From contig CAWEKO010000010.1 in assembly GCA_963809715.1 (NCBI GenBank), positions 62,001-126,000 of the forward strand: a stretch of DNA of 64,000 bases, written 5' to 3'. How positions within the stretch are numbered: the stretch's first letter is position 1; each line of letters starts with the position of its first letter. Below are positions 9,138 to 17,676 of the stretch, in pieces. The position numbers and the translations under genes are program-made. Origin of the DNA: Bog-473 sp963809715. Lineage in GTDB: Bacteria; Actinomycetota; Acidimicrobiia; Acidimicrobiales; RAAP-2. The notes under the pieces were generated by a model. The model was not told where the DNA came from, did not search any database, and saw only the letters and a program-made list of their open reading frames with translations.

Positions 9138-10952
9138 ATGGCCGATTACGAGATCCACGACTACGACGTCATCGTCATCGGGGCCGGCGGCGCCGGGCTC
9201 CGGGCCACCATCGAGGCCAAGGAGCGCGGCCTGCGCACCGCCGTCATCTGCAAGTCGCTCCTCGGCAAGGCCCACACGGTCATGGCCGAAGGCGGCATGG
9301 CCGCCGCCATGGGCAACGTCTGGAAAGAGGACAACTGGCAGGTCCACTTCCGCGACACCATGCGGGGCGGCAAGATGCTCAACAACTGGCGCATGGCGCA
9401 GATCCACGCCATGGAGGCCCCGGACCGGGTCTACGAGCTGGAGCGCTGGGGCGCGCTGTTCGACCGCACCAAGGACGGGCGCATCTCCCAGCGCGACTTC
9501 GGCGGTCACCGCTACGCCCGCCTGGCCCACGTCGGTGACCGCACCGGCCTCGAGCTCATCCGCACGCTCCAGCAGAAGGTGGTCTCCATGGGGACCGACG
9601 TCTTCATGGAGACCAAGATCGTCCGGCTCCTCCATGACGCCGACGGACGCATCTCGGGCGCGGTGGGCTACAAACGGCCGACGGGTGAGATGGTCGCCTT
9701 CACGGCCAAGTCCGTGATCCTGGCCACGGGGTCGATCGGGAAGTCGTGGATGTACACCTCGAACTCGTGGGAGTCGGTGGGCGACGGCCACGCCATGGCC
9801 ATCTGGGCCGGCGCCGACGTCATCGACATGGAGTGCGTGCAGTTCCACCCGACCGGCATGGTCTGGCCTCTGTCGGTGCGCGGCATCCTCGTCACCGAGG
9901 GCGTGCGCGGCGACGGCGGCGTGCTGCGTAACTCCGAGGGCACCCGCTTCATGTTCAACTACGTGGCCGACATGTTCCGGGCCGAGACGGCGGAAACCGA
10001 AGAGGAAGCCGACGCCTGGTACGACGATCACATCAACAACCGGCGCACGCCCGACCTGTTGCCCCGCGACGAGGTGGCCCGGGCCATCAACTCCGAGGTC
10101 AAGGCGGGCCGGGGCACCCCGCACGGCGGCGTCTACCTCGACATCGCCACGCGGCGCTCGGCCGAGTACATCCGGCGCCGCCTCCCCTCCATGTACCACC
10201 AATTCATGGAGCTGGCCGGCGTCGACATCACGGCCCAGCCCATGGAGGTCGGGCCGACCTGCCACTACATGATGGGCGGGGTGCGGGTCGACGCCGAGAC
10301 GCAGGCGGCCACCGTCCCGGGGCTCTTCGCCATCGGTGAGGTGTCGGGGGGCATGCACGGCGCCAACCGCCTCGGCGGCAATTCGCTGTCGGACCTCATC
10401 GTCTTCGGGCGGCGGGCCGGCATCGGGGCCAGCGACTTCGCCGAGGGCCGTGGCGGCGAGGTGAAGGTCGACCCGAAGAGCATCGAGTCGGCCATCGACG
10501 AAGCCTTCGCCCCGTTCGGGCGCGAGGACGGCCACAACCCCTACGACGTCCAGCACGAGTTGCAGGAGACCATGCAGGCACTCGTCGGAATCATCCGCAC
10601 CGGGCCCGAGCTCGAGGAGGCCCTGAGCAAGCTCGAGGACCTCAAGCAGCAGACGGCCAAGGTCCAGGTGAAGGGTGGTCGGGCCTACAACCCGGGCTGG
10701 AACCTGGCCACCGACCTGCCCTCGATGATCACGACGTCGATCGCCGTCGCCCAGGGCGCGCTCAACCGCAAGGAGTCGCGGGGCGGGCACACCCGCGAGG
10801 ACTTCCCGGGGCCCGACCCCGAGCTGGGCAAGGTCAACTTCGTGCAGCACCAGACCGGCGAACACGGCTACCTGGCGCCGATCGCCATCGCACCCGAGCC
10901 CCTGCCGGAGATGCCGGCCGAGCTGAGGGTGCTCTTCGAGGAGGGACACTGA
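9138..10952 (+). CDS. sdhA: Succinate dehydrogenase / fumarate reductase flavoprotein subunit
   Basis: A 604-residue flavoprotein. The FAD Rossmann motif is VIVIGAGGAGLRA near residue 11. The covalent FAD histidine is expected in KAHTVMAEGG near residue 47. The active-site region includes QFHPTGM near residue 236 and the substrate/FAD segment NRLGGNSLSDL near residue 413. It oxidises succinate to fumarate, passing electrons to SdhB and then to menaquinone via SdhC. ATG 9138 follows AGGGGG with good spacing. The stop overlaps the sdhB start by one base (TGATG), so the subunits are translationally coupled. Confidence 0.95.
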   Translation: MADYEIHDYDVIVIGAGGAGLRATIEAKERGLRTAVICKSLLGKAHTVMAEGGMAAAMGNVWKEDNWQVHFRDTMRGGKMLNNWRMAQIHAMEAPDRVYELERWGALFDRTKDGRISQRDFGGHRYARLAHVGDRTGLELIRTLQQKVVSMGTDVFMETKIVRLLHDADGRISGAVGYKRPTGEMVAFTAKSVILATGSIGKSWMYTSNSWESVGDGHAMAIWAGADVIDMECVQFHPTGMVWPLSVRGILVTEGVRGDGGVLRNSEGTRFMFNYVADMFRAETAETEEEADAWYDDHINNRRTPDLLPRDEVARAINSEVKAGRGTPHGGVYLDIATRRSAEYIRRRLPSMYHQFMELAGVDITAQPMEVGPTCHYMMGGVRVDAETQAATVPGLFAIGEVSGGMHGANRLGGNSLSDLIVFGRRAGIGASDFAEGRGGEVKVDPKSIESAIDEAFAPFGREDGHNPYDVQHELQETMQALVGIIRTGPELEEALSKLEDLKQQTAKVQVKGGRAYNPGWNLATDLPSMITTSIAVAQGALNRKESRGGHTREDFPGPDPELGKVNFVQHQTGEHGYLAPIAIAPEPLPEMPAELRVLFEEGH

Positions 10953-11725
10953 TGGCCGACGCGGTGACGATGCGGATCTGGCGGGGCGACGACCAGGGCG
11001 GCCGGTTCACGGACTACGTGGTGCCTGCGGTCGAGGGTGAGGTGGTGCTCGACGTGATCCACCGCATCCAGGCCGGCGACGCGCCCGATCTGGCCTGCCG
11101 CTGGAACTGCAAGGCCGGCAAGTGCGGCTCGTGCTCGGCCGAGATCAACGGCCTGCCCCGCCTCCTGTGCATGACCCGCATGGACACGCTGCCCGAGGGC
11201 GAGCCGGTCACGGTGGCGCCCATGAAGACGTTCCCGATCATCCGCGACCTGGTGACCGACGTCTCCTTCAACTACGAGGTGGCCAAGACCATCCCCGCCT
11301 TCAAGCCGGGTCCCGAGCCCGAGGGCGGCTACCGCATGATGCAGGTCGACGTGGAGCGGGGCCAGGAGTTCCGCAAGTGCATCGAGTGCTTCATGTGCCA
11401 GAACGTCTGCCACGTGATCCGCGACCACGAGGACAACAAGCCCAAGTACGCGGGCCCCCGCTTCTTCATCCGCTTCGCCGAGCTCGAGATGCACCCGCTC
11501 GACGTGAACGACCGGCGCGAGCTGGCCCACGACCAGGGCCTCGGCATGTGCAACATCACCAAGTGCTGCACCGAGGTCTGCCCCGAGCACATCAAGATCA
11601 CCGACAACGGCATCATCCCGATGAAGGAACGCGTGGTCGATGCCCGCTACGACCCGGTGGCCTGGCTCGGGCGCAAGATCACGGGTCGCAAGAAGAAGAC
11701 CGCGGAAGAAGCCGCCGCCGGCTGA
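10952..11725 (+). CDS. sdhB: Succinate dehydrogenase iron-sulfur subunit
   Basis: A 257-residue electron-transfer subunit. The 2Fe-2S domain has CRWNCKAGKCGSC with a further Cys in LLCMT. The C-terminal domain has the 4Fe-4S motif CIECFMCQNVC near residue 143 and the 3Fe-4S region CNITKCCTEVCPEH near residue 195. The C-terminus is Lys-rich (GRKKKTAEEA). The protein links SdhA flavin to the membrane subunit. The start codon overlaps the sdhA stop. The subunit order C-A-B matches the mycobacterial Sdh1 operon. Confidence 0.95.
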   Translation: MADAVTMRIWRGDDQGGRFTDYVVPAVEGEVVLDVIHRIQAGDAPDLACRWNCKAGKCGSCSAEINGLPRLLCMTRMDTLPEGEPVTVAPMKTFPIIRDLVTDVSFNYEVAKTIPAFKPGPEPEGGYRMMQVDVERGQEFRKCIECFMCQNVCHVIRDHEDNKPKYAGPRFFIRFAELEMHPLDVNDRRELAHDQGLGMCNITKCCTEVCPEHIKITDNGIIPMKERVVDARYDPVAWLGRKITGRKKKTAEEAAAG

Positions 11726-11778
11726 GCCGGAGCCCCGGCCCGCCGTGGTCGGGCGCCGGCGCCCAGCCGCACCGTCGC

Positions 11779-12249
11779 ATGGCCCGTTACCTCTCGCCCG
11801 AATGGGTGCAGTCCTTCGACGCCGCTCTGGGCGCGCTGGACCTGCACGACGCCATCACTCAGGCCGGCGCCGGGTCGCTCGCCGCGGCCGACGGCACCTT
11901 CAGTGTCCTCCAGGTGGTGACCGGCGCCCCCGATGGCGGCGGCGACCGCCGCCTGCTGCTGCGGGTGGCCGAGGGGCGGGCCCACCTGAGCCTCGATACG
12001 GAGGGCACGGCGTCGGGCTCGGCCACGATCGTGCTCGGCTACGAGGACGCGCTGGCCCTGGCCCACGGGCGGCTCGATCCGGCCGACGCGCTGGCCGAGG
12101 GCCGTATCCGCGTCCGCGGTGACCTGGCCGCTCTGGTGGCGGGCCAAGAGGTACTAGCCGCCGCGGCGACCCGGCTCGGCCCTGCTTTGGCGGAGCTGAC
12201 CGACCCGGCCCTTCCGGCCGACCCGGCCGACCCGGCCGGCCCCGCCTGA
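11779..12249 (+). CDS. SCP2-like sterol/lipid-binding domain protein
   Basis: A 156-residue protein. MARYLSPEWVQSFDAAL at the start and the segment FSVLQVVTG to RIRVRGDLAALVAGQEVL match the small SCP2-fold proteins common in actinobacteria, which bind lipids or acyl chains. The C-terminal tail is low complexity with repeated ADP units (about residues 146-156). ATG 11779 is chosen because the conserved domain begins here; codons upstream in the same frame overlap sdhB. It lies 53 bases after sdhB and 7 bases before the SDR gene, so it is probably part of the same transcript. Its ligand is unknown. Confidence 0.75.
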   Translation: MARYLSPEWVQSFDAALGALDLHDAITQAGAGSLAAADGTFSVLQVVTGAPDGGGDRRLLLRVAEGRAHLSLDTEGTASGSATIVLGYEDALALAHGRLDPADALAEGRIRVRGDLAALVAGQEVLAAAATRLGPALAELTDPALPADPADPAGPA

Positions 12250-12256
12250 GCCGGAC

Positions 12257-13066
12257 GTGGCTTGGGCATCCTCGTCGCGCCCACCCGCATTCGGCGGGCG
12301 TTACGCCGGGCAGGTCGCGGTCGTCACCGGGGCCTCGCGGGGCCTGGGCGAGCAACTGTGCCGCGACCTGAGCGGGGCCGGTGCTGTCGTGGTCGGGCTG
12401 GCGCGCGATGAGGCGCGGCTGAGGGGGTTGGCGGCGCAGCTGGCCGCGATCTCGCCGGGTTCGCGCACCGAGGTGTGCGACGTGGCCGACACCGCCGCGC
12501 TGCGCGCCGTGCTGGAGCGGACCGAGCGCGACCTCGGTCCGGTGGACGTCATGGTGAACAACGCGGCCACGGATCCGGGCATCCGGCTCGTCGAAATCAC
12601 GGAGGGGGATTTCCGCCACACCTTCGACGTGAACTTCTTCGCCCCGGTGGCGGCGACGCTGGCTGTCCAAGGGACCATGGCGGAGCGGGGCCGCGGCATC
12701 ATCGTCAACGTGTCGTCCGATGGCGGGCGGCTGCCCTCGCCCGGGCCCGGTGCCTACCCCTCGTCCAAGGCCGCGCTCTCGGCCTTCAGTGAGTCCATCT
12801 CGTTCCGGCTCGGACCCAAGGGCGTGCACGTGCACGTGGTGTACCCGGCGTTCATGGCGACCGACCTCGGCCTCGATGCCCTCGGGAGGGGATTGCGCCG
12901 GCCGCCGCGCCTGATGACGCGCTCGGTCGGGACGGTCTCGCGGCGGATCCTGGCCCGGGCCGGCGGGCCGTCCCTCGAGATCAGCGTCTCGGGCCTGATC
13001 GACGCCGCGATGGTCTTCCGCGACCTGCTCCCCCGCCCGTACCACCGCCTGCGCAGGAACTGGTAG
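12257..13066 (+). CDS. Short-chain dehydrogenase/reductase (SDR)
   Basis: A 269-residue classical SDR. The nucleotide motif is TGASRGLG near residue 24, the central NNAA segment is near 103, and the catalytic Ser lies in NVSSDGG near 150. The Tyr-Lys pair is YPSSK near 168. The C-terminal region adds a hydrophobic segment around LIDAAMVFRDLLPRPYHRLRRNW, which suggests membrane association or lipid substrates. GTG 12257 lies 8 bases after the SCP2-like stop. With an SCP2-like neighbour, a lipid or steroid substrate is plausible but not shown. Confidence 0.85.
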   Translation: MAWASSSRPPAFGGRYAGQVAVVTGASRGLGEQLCRDLSGAGAVVVGLARDEARLRGLAAQLAAISPGSRTEVCDVADTAALRAVLERTERDLGPVDVMVNNAATDPGIRLVEITEGDFRHTFDVNFFAPVAATLAVQGTMAERGRGIIVNVSSDGGRLPSPGPGAYPSSKAALSAFSESISFRLGPKGVHVHVVYPAFMATDLGLDALGRGLRRPPRLMTRSVGTVSRRILARAGGPSLEISVSGLIDAAMVFRDLLPRPYHRLRRNW

Positions 13067-13225
13067 CCGTTCGCTCAGCTGGACCGATGCTCGCAGTGTT
13101 GCGATTGGCTGACGATTTCACCCCAGTTGGGCGGCTTTTGACCTGGCTCGCGAGCGAACGAAAGGTGACGCGGGTAAGTTGTCCGGACCGGCTCGCAGAG
13201 GTCGGGCCGGTGGTAGGAGGACGAC

Positions 13226-13438
13226 GTGCATCGGCCGATCGACGACCACTTCCTTTTGAAGTACCGGAGCCTCCTGGACGCCGAAGACGTGGCGTTCGAC
13301 GAGCTCGAGCACGCGTGCGAGGAAGGCGACCGCACGCAGTTCGACAAGGACATGGTCGATTGGCAGCACGCCCTCGAACACAAGCTGGCCTTCCTGGCCA
13401 ACAACGGGATCGAAGTGAAGCTGCCCGTCCTGGGCTGA
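13226..13438 (+). CDS. Small acidic protein of unknown function
   Basis: A 70-residue protein starting at GTG 13226, with a perfect AGGAGG at 13215-13220. The sequence is charged and helical (DEDVAFDELEHACEEGDR-type composition), with no signal peptide or membrane segment. It ends in GIEVKLPVLG. I do not recognise a family. The strong ribosome-binding site and normal codon use support it as a real gene. It stands alone between the SDR gene and another small gene. Confidence 0.65.
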   Translation: MHRPIDDHFLLKYRSLLDAEDVAFDELEHACEEGDRTQFDKDMVDWQHALEHKLAFLANNGIEVKLPVLG

Positions 13439-13523
13439 CCCGCTCCCCGGTCCGGAGTACCGACCGGCCGGACGTCATCGCCGTGGCGTTGGGCTGTTGC
13501 CCTGGGGACGCGCGGCGCTCAGA

Positions 13524-13856
13524 ATGGCGCGCGTGTCGACCTCCAAGTCACCCGCGCCTGAGGGATCCAAGAAGCCCGGCGAGTCCGGCGAATCCGGGAA
13601 GGGCGAATCCGGGAAGAAGGACCGGGCCAAGCACAAGGCCGGCACCCCGGTGTCAGCGGCCCCGGCGGGGCCGACCAGCCGGGTCAACATTGCGCTGCCC
13701 TTCTCGCAGATCCGGATGGAGGAGCCCAGCCAGGAGCTGGCCGATGTGGTGGCCCTGATCGGGGACCTGGTGGCCGCCCTGAGGGACACGCTCAGTGCCA
13801 CCCAGTACGAGGAGTTCGAAGCCCAGGTGGATTCGCTACGGGCCCGGCTGCGCTGA
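13524..13856 (+). CDS. Small protein with charged low-complexity N-terminus
   Basis: About 110 residues from ATG 13524; GTG 13533 or an upstream codon at 13497 are alternatives. The first half is low complexity, rich in Ser, Gly, Glu and Lys. The second half, from SRVNIALPFSQIRME, is a compact helical region with conserved-looking LADVVALIGDLVAALRD. No family is recognised. The last 21 bases overlap the 3' end of the convergent TetR gene. Confidence 0.55.
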   Translation: MARVSTSKSPAPEGSKKPGESGESGKGESGKKDRAKHKAGTPVSAAPAGPTSRVNIALPFSQIRMEEPSQELADVVALIGDLVAALRDTLSATQYEEFEAQVDSLRARLR

Positions 13857-14588
13857 GCCGCTCCCGGCGAGCCGATTCCCGAGGCCGACCGAGTCGGCGA
13901 GGTCGGCGATGGTGCGCTCGAAGTACAGGCCGGGGTCGAGGATTGTCTTTCGCCAGTGCCCGAAGACCTCGAGGCTGACGGCGCCGATCATGGTGGTCCA
14001 GGCCTGGACGGCGAGCACCACGACTTCGGCCCGCATGCCGGGGAAGAGGCTCTCGGTGACCGGGGCCACCGCCTCGGCCAGCTCGGCGGACACGGGCGCG
14101 GTGTCGCGGACCGAGTCGAGGCGCCCAGCCATTTCGGCCTCGACGACGGGGCGCACCATGGCGGCGGCGGTGCGGGCGTACGGGACGACGGTGTCCTCCG
14201 GCGCCTCGTAGCCCGGGACGGGCGTCCCGAAAATGAGCCCCCACTCGTACGGACGGGCCAAGGCCCAGCGCCGGATGGCCCAAGGCACGTGCGCGAAGCG
14301 TTCGACGTCGGATTCCTCGTGGCGGGCGGCCTGATCGGCGGCCTCTTCGGCGCACTGGGCCAGGGATTCGTAGGCGGCGAGGATGAGGGCGCTCAGCAGG
14401 GCGTCGCGCCCGTCGAAGTACCGGTAGAGGGCGGAGGGGGCCATGCCCAGGTCACGGGCGACCGAGCGCAACGAGAGGGCGGCGGCCCCGTCCCGGGCGA
14501 GGTGATCGCGGGCCACGGAAAGGATTTCCCCGGTCATCTCCTCCCGGACCCTCTCCCGGGCGGTACGTGGTGCTGCTGTCGCAGGCAT
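13836..14588 (-). CDS. TetR/AcrR-family transcriptional regulator
   Basis: A 250-residue regulator starting at ATG 14588 (MPATAAPRTARERV). The helix-turn-helix is SLRSVARDLGMAPSALYRYF near residues 39-58, followed by the ligand-binding helical domain. An open frame extends further upstream to 14660 but would run through the divergent promoter, so the shorter start is preferred. It is divergent from a deazaflavin-type nitroreductase gene, and the shared intergenic region carries dyads over the promoter. Repression of that gene and of itself is the likely role. Confidence 0.85.
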   Translation of the reverse strand: MPATAAPRTARERVREEMTGEILSVARDHLARDGAAALSLRSVARDLGMAPSALYRYFDGRDALLSALILAAYESLAQCAEEAADQAARHEESDVERFAHVPWAIRRWALARPYEWGLIFGTPVPGYEAPEDTVVPYARTAAAMVRPVVEAEMAGRLDSVRDTAPVSAELAEAVAPVTESLFPGMRAEVVVLAVQAWTTMIGAVSLEVFGHWRKTILDPGLYFERTIADLADSVGLGNRLAGSGSAQPGP

Positions 14589-14614
14589 GGACGTCAGTGT
14601 GACCGTTCCGATCC

Positions 14615-14667
14615 GTGAACACAAGTACTTGACAAGAACATTGTTCACGTCTAGTATCACTGTTCAT
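14615..14667 (+). promoter_or_regulatory. Promoter of the nitroreductase gene with overlapping TetR-type dyads
   Basis: TTGACA at 14629-14634 and TAGTAT at 14652-14657 are 17 bases apart, a near-consensus promoter. Over it lie a perfect 10-bp palindrome CAAGTACTTG (14622-14631), GTGAACA at 14615-14621, its complement TGTTCAC at 14642-14648, and another TGTTCA at 14661-14666. A repressor bound here would block RNA polymerase directly. Confidence 0.7.
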
Positions 14668-14689
14668 GGACACCACCGAGGAGGACACC

Positions 14690-15169
14690 ATGAGCACCAT
14701 CACCAACGCCCCCGAAACATCGGCGACGGCCGCCCACTACAAGCGCCCCGGCTGGTTCACCCAACACGTCTTCAACACGTCGATCGCCGGCCTGACCCGC
14801 CTGGGTGTGAGTGTCTGGGGCTCCCGGGTGCTCGAGCACCGGGGCCGCACCAGCGGCGACCTCCACCACACCCCGGTCAACCTGCTGAGCCTGGACGGAA
14901 CCCAGTACCTCGTGGCCCCCCGGGGGGTGACCCAGTGGGTGCGCAACGTGCGCCACTCGGGCGGCCACATGGTGTTGATCCTGGGCCGGCGCCGCCAGAT
15001 CTGCCAGGCCACCGAGATCCCGCCGGCCGACGCCGTGCCGGTCCTGCGGGCCTACCTGCGCCGGTGGAAGTTCGAGACGGGCCAGTTCTTCGACGGCATC
15101 AGCCCTGACGCCACGGACGAGGAGTGGGCGGCGGTCGCGCCGAAGCACCCCGTCTTCGAAGTCCGCTGA
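14690..15169 (+). CDS. Deazaflavin (F420)-dependent nitroreductase-family protein
   Basis: A 159-residue protein of the DUF385 / Ddn split-barrel family. Characteristic segments are LEHRGRTSGDLHHTPVNLL near residue 45, and VAPRGVTQWVRNVRHSGG near 76. In this family they form the F420 phosphate and deazaflavin site. Members reduce quinones, nitro compounds or other electrophiles with F420H2. ATG 14690 is chosen over the in-frame ATG 14666: GAGGAGGA lies at 14678-14685, and the promoter would start transcription at about 14664. Probably repressed by the divergent TetR protein. Confidence 0.85.
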   Translation: MSTITNAPETSATAAHYKRPGWFTQHVFNTSIAGLTRLGVSVWGSRVLEHRGRTSGDLHHTPVNLLSLDGTQYLVAPRGVTQWVRNVRHSGGHMVLILGRRRQICQATEIPPADAVPVLRAYLRRWKFETGQFFDGISPDATDEEWAAVAPKHPVFEVR

Positions 15170-15283
15170 TTCGTCCGGCCGCGACCAGGGACAAGACCCT
15201 CGTCGTCGCTAGCGCCCTGTCGCCGCACGAGGCGCCGTGGTGCTCGTATGCCCGGCTCCCGAATGTGACAGCCAAGACGGCGG

Positions 15284-15430
15284 ATGCGCCTTCGCCGGGC
15301 CATCCCGTCCCTCGTCGGGTGTGCCGTCCTCGCGTCGGCATTTCTCGTCGCGCCGAGCGTCGCTCAGGCGACCGACACGCCACCACACGACTGTCATTCA
15401 GACGGCGACGTCGTCGAACACCACGACTGA
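15284..15430 (+). CDS. Putative very small secreted His/Asp-rich peptide
   Basis: A 48-codon frame starting at ATG 15284. The first 29 residues look like an ideal Sec signal peptide: basic n-region MRLRRAIP, hydrophobic core GCAVLASAFLVA, and a cleavage site after AQA. The predicted mature peptide has only about 19 residues (TDTPPHDCHSDGDVVEHHD), with one Cys, four His and several acidic residues, suggestive of metal binding. The ribosome-binding site is weak (GGCGG just upstream). No family is recognised. The signal-peptide pattern is unlikely in random sequence but not proof. Confidence 0.45.
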   Translation: MRLRRAIPSLVGCAVLASAFLVAPSVAQATDTPPHDCHSDGDVVEHHD

Positions 15431-15475
15431 CTTCACCGCTCACCAGCGACGGTGCGCCCTGGTCCCGGGAATTCT

Positions 15476-15493
15476 GAGGTTGGCGCCAACCTC
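15476..15493. promoter_or_regulatory. Perfect 18-bp palindrome upstream of acetyltransferase
   Basis: GAGGTTGGCGCCAACCTC is fully self-complementary with no spacer. It lies 41 bases before the acetyltransferase ATG and 46 bases after the small peptide stop. A loop-free dyad is more like a dimeric regulator site than a terminator. Confidence 0.5.
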
Positions 15494-15533
15494 TGATTGG
15501 TCGAGACCGGCCTCACGCGTCACTATTGCTTCG

Positions 15534-16358
15534 ATGACTGACGGGACGGGCGTCCACACGGGAAGCCACGTGGACCTGGTCCACCGCACGCTGGTCGCCT
15601 ACAGCCGGGCGCTGACGCGCTTCAGCACCCGAGGCGCGCTCGAGGATCGCGACGGCATTGTGCTGTGCGCCGGCGGCACCTGGATCCCGATGATCGCCAA
15701 CACCGCGTTTCGTCGAGAGCCAGACGTCTCGGCGACCGATCTGGTGAACCGGGCGGACGCCTTCTTCGGTGCAATGGGTCGGGGCTACACGGTGTCGGTA
15801 CGCGACAACGGCGAGGACGAGGACCTCCGGGCCGCCTCCCTGGCCGCGGGACTCGAGCTGTTCGGATCGGAGACGCCCGACATGGTGTGTGCCGGGCCTC
15901 TCCCCGAACGGCCGGCACCGCCGGGCGTTGTCCTGCGTCAGGTCGACGACTTGGAGGGCGTGCGGCAGTTCGCGGCGGTGAACTCGGCCGCCTACGCCAC
16001 CTACGGCATGCCGCCCGAGGTGCACCCAGACCTGTTCGACAATCCGGGCGCCGTCCTCGAGGACCCCGCCGCCCACATCGTGCTCGCCTCGGACGAGAGC
16101 GAGCCGGTGGCCACCGCACTGGTCTACGAGAGCGACGGTGCCGCCACCGTGCAGTGGGTCGGGACGCGGCCCGGGTCCCGCGGTTCCGGACTCGGCGCCC
16201 TCGTCACGGTCTGGGTCACGAACCTGGCCTTCAGCCGGGGCGCCTCGTCCGTGTCGCTCCAAGCCTCTCCGATGGGGGCGCCGGTGTACCTCGAACTGGG
16301 TTACGAAACGGTCCATCAGCACGTCGAATACGTCCGCATGCCCACACGACCAGCCTGA
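15534..16358 (+). CDS. GNAT-family acetyltransferase
   Basis: A 274-residue protein starting at ATG 15534. The C-terminal half has the GNAT fold: VVLRQVDDLEGVRQFAAVN begins the domain near residue 130, the acetyl-CoA loop lies near GTRPGSRGSGLGALVTVWV around 212-231, and the last strand ends in YLELGYETVHQHVEYVR. The N-terminal 120 residues look like a second, degenerate GNAT-like half. It acetylates an unknown amine. The gene stands alone, convergent with the FkbM methyltransferase, 143 bases away. Confidence 0.75.
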   Translation: MTDGTGVHTGSHVDLVHRTLVAYSRALTRFSTRGALEDRDGIVLCAGGTWIPMIANTAFRREPDVSATDLVNRADAFFGAMGRGYTVSVRDNGEDEDLRAASLAAGLELFGSETPDMVCAGPLPERPAPPGVVLRQVDDLEGVRQFAAVNSAAYATYGMPPEVHPDLFDNPGAVLEDPAAHIVLASDESEPVATALVYESDGAATVQWVGTRPGSRGSGLGALVTVWVTNLAFSRGASSVSLQASPMGAPVYLELGYETVHQHVEYVRMPTRPA

Positions 16359-16501
16359 ACCCGACGTATTGGTCCGTCTCGGGATCGGTCGGGTCAAGCG
16401 GAGACGGTCCGCTCCACAACCTCAATCAGACAAGGCCAAAAGGCAGTTGCAATCGCGCGCTCTCCGAACTTGCCAATCGGGTGTGCGCGAGAACTGATTG
16501 G

Positions 16502-17386
16502 CTACGACGCCGGCGGCGTACCGGTACCGAGCCGAGACCGAAAGGACCGCCGCAATCTTCCGAGCTTCAGGCGGGCCATTCGGGCAGTGAGCACTGAGCT
16601 CGTGGCTAAGACAGATCGGACAAGCGCCGGCCAGCGGTTCGAATCATTCGGAATCGCGACGACGTCGAGAAGTGGCAGTGGGAGGATGAGCCGGGAGGCG
16701 AGGCTCCGACTCTTCAGGCTCGGGAGGCGGCCCGCCTCGAAGACGTCCTCTTGCCCGCTTCTTTGGTGGAGGTTCACAAGGAACGAGTAATCAAGTCCCG
16801 CAAATTGGCCAACGACTTCCCGCACATCGCTTCCGGTACCCGTCTCGAAGATGACGATGGGCCGGTCACGGTGAAGCAGCTCTCGCGCTGACCGAAGAAC
16901 CTCCGCCTCCATGCCCTCGACGTCAATCTTCACCAACGCCACACTGGATGTCGCTACGTCGTCCAGTTTCACTCCGGGGAACTTGACTTTGAGATCCCCG
17001 CCCTTGCTACCGAAGCGGGCGGAACCGGTGTTCCCGGCGTGCGCACCCAGAAACTTGGCCTCTCCCCCCGCTAACGCTCGGATGGATTGGACTCGATCGG
17101 TGAGGTTGTTCCGCTCGAGGTTGCGCTGGAGCAGGGCGTAATGCTTTTCCAGTGGCTCAATGGCAATGACCTGTCCGGTTGGGCCAACTGCCCGGGCGAT
17201 AGGAATCGTGTATGTCCCGATGTGGGCACCTACGTCGATAGCAGTGTCGCCAGACCGCAAGAGGGACAGGAGAAGCGCAAGGTCAGATCGCTGGTGGGCG
17301 CCGCACTCATTCAACTGATCTGTGATCAGATCCCCTGCGAAGCTTTCAAGCGAGCCCCACGGGGTCGTGACAATTTCAGTCTCCAC
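16502..17386 (-). CDS. FkbM-family SAM-dependent methyltransferase
   Basis: A 294-residue protein if GTG 17386 is the start; GGGAGGGG lies about 10 bases upstream. The frame is open to 17587, but the extra residues look non-coding. The SAM motif is IDVGAHIGTYTIPIA near residue 50, followed by acidic VIAIEPLEKHYALLQRNL. The FkbM hallmark VKIDVEGMEAEVLRSA lies near residue 150. Members O-methylate sugars or natural products. Given the polysaccharide genes elsewhere in the window, glycan methylation is a reasonable guess. The Arg-rich C-terminus (about 255-294) is unusual. Confidence 0.8.
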   Translation of the reverse strand: METEIVTTPWGSLESFAGDLITDQLNECGAHQRSDLALLLSLLRSGDTAIDVGAHIGTYTIPIARAVGPTGQVIAIEPLEKHYALLQRNLERNNLTDRVQSIRALAGGEAKFLGAHAGNTGSARFGSKGGDLKVKFPGVKLDDVATSSVALVKIDVEGMEAEVLRSARELLHRDRPIVIFETGTGSDVREVVGQFAGLDYSFLVNLHQRSGQEDVFEAGRLPSLKSRSLASRLILPLPLLDVVAIPNDSNRWPALVRSVLATSSVLTARMARLKLGRLRRSFRSRLGTGTPPAS

Positions 17387-17676
17387 CGCTGGGCTTCCCC
17401 TCCCGTTGTGCTCCTTCGACGTTATCGCACTCGGGCCTCGCTCACGTGCCCGACGAGGCCTGGCAGAGCGACATGACCCGTTGGCGCTCGATGGCGACGT
17501 CGCCGTCGAGATCGTCAATTTCATCGACGACGACTGACGCCTCCAGGTTGCGTACGAACGCGATCCGATCGTCACCGAGGGCTGCATCGGGGCCGCCGAT
17601 TGCCGCTATCTCCTGCGCCGACTCACCCAGTCGCCGATCGCGTGATCGCGCCTGGGGAAACAATCCCGACGGTCGC
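17387..17676. other. Intergenic stretch between two methyltransferase genes
   Basis: 290 bases. Frames on both strands between 17440 and 17590 look weakly coding (minus: EIDDLDGDVAIERQRVM; plus: LALDGDVAVEIVNFIDDD), and are mirror images of the same DNA. Neither has a start with a ribosome-binding site. It may be the end of a lost gene. Confidence 0.3.

Noticed and set aside
17442..17590. Weakly coding frames on both strands between two methyltransferases
   Set aside because: They are mirror images of one another and neither has a supported start or known domain.
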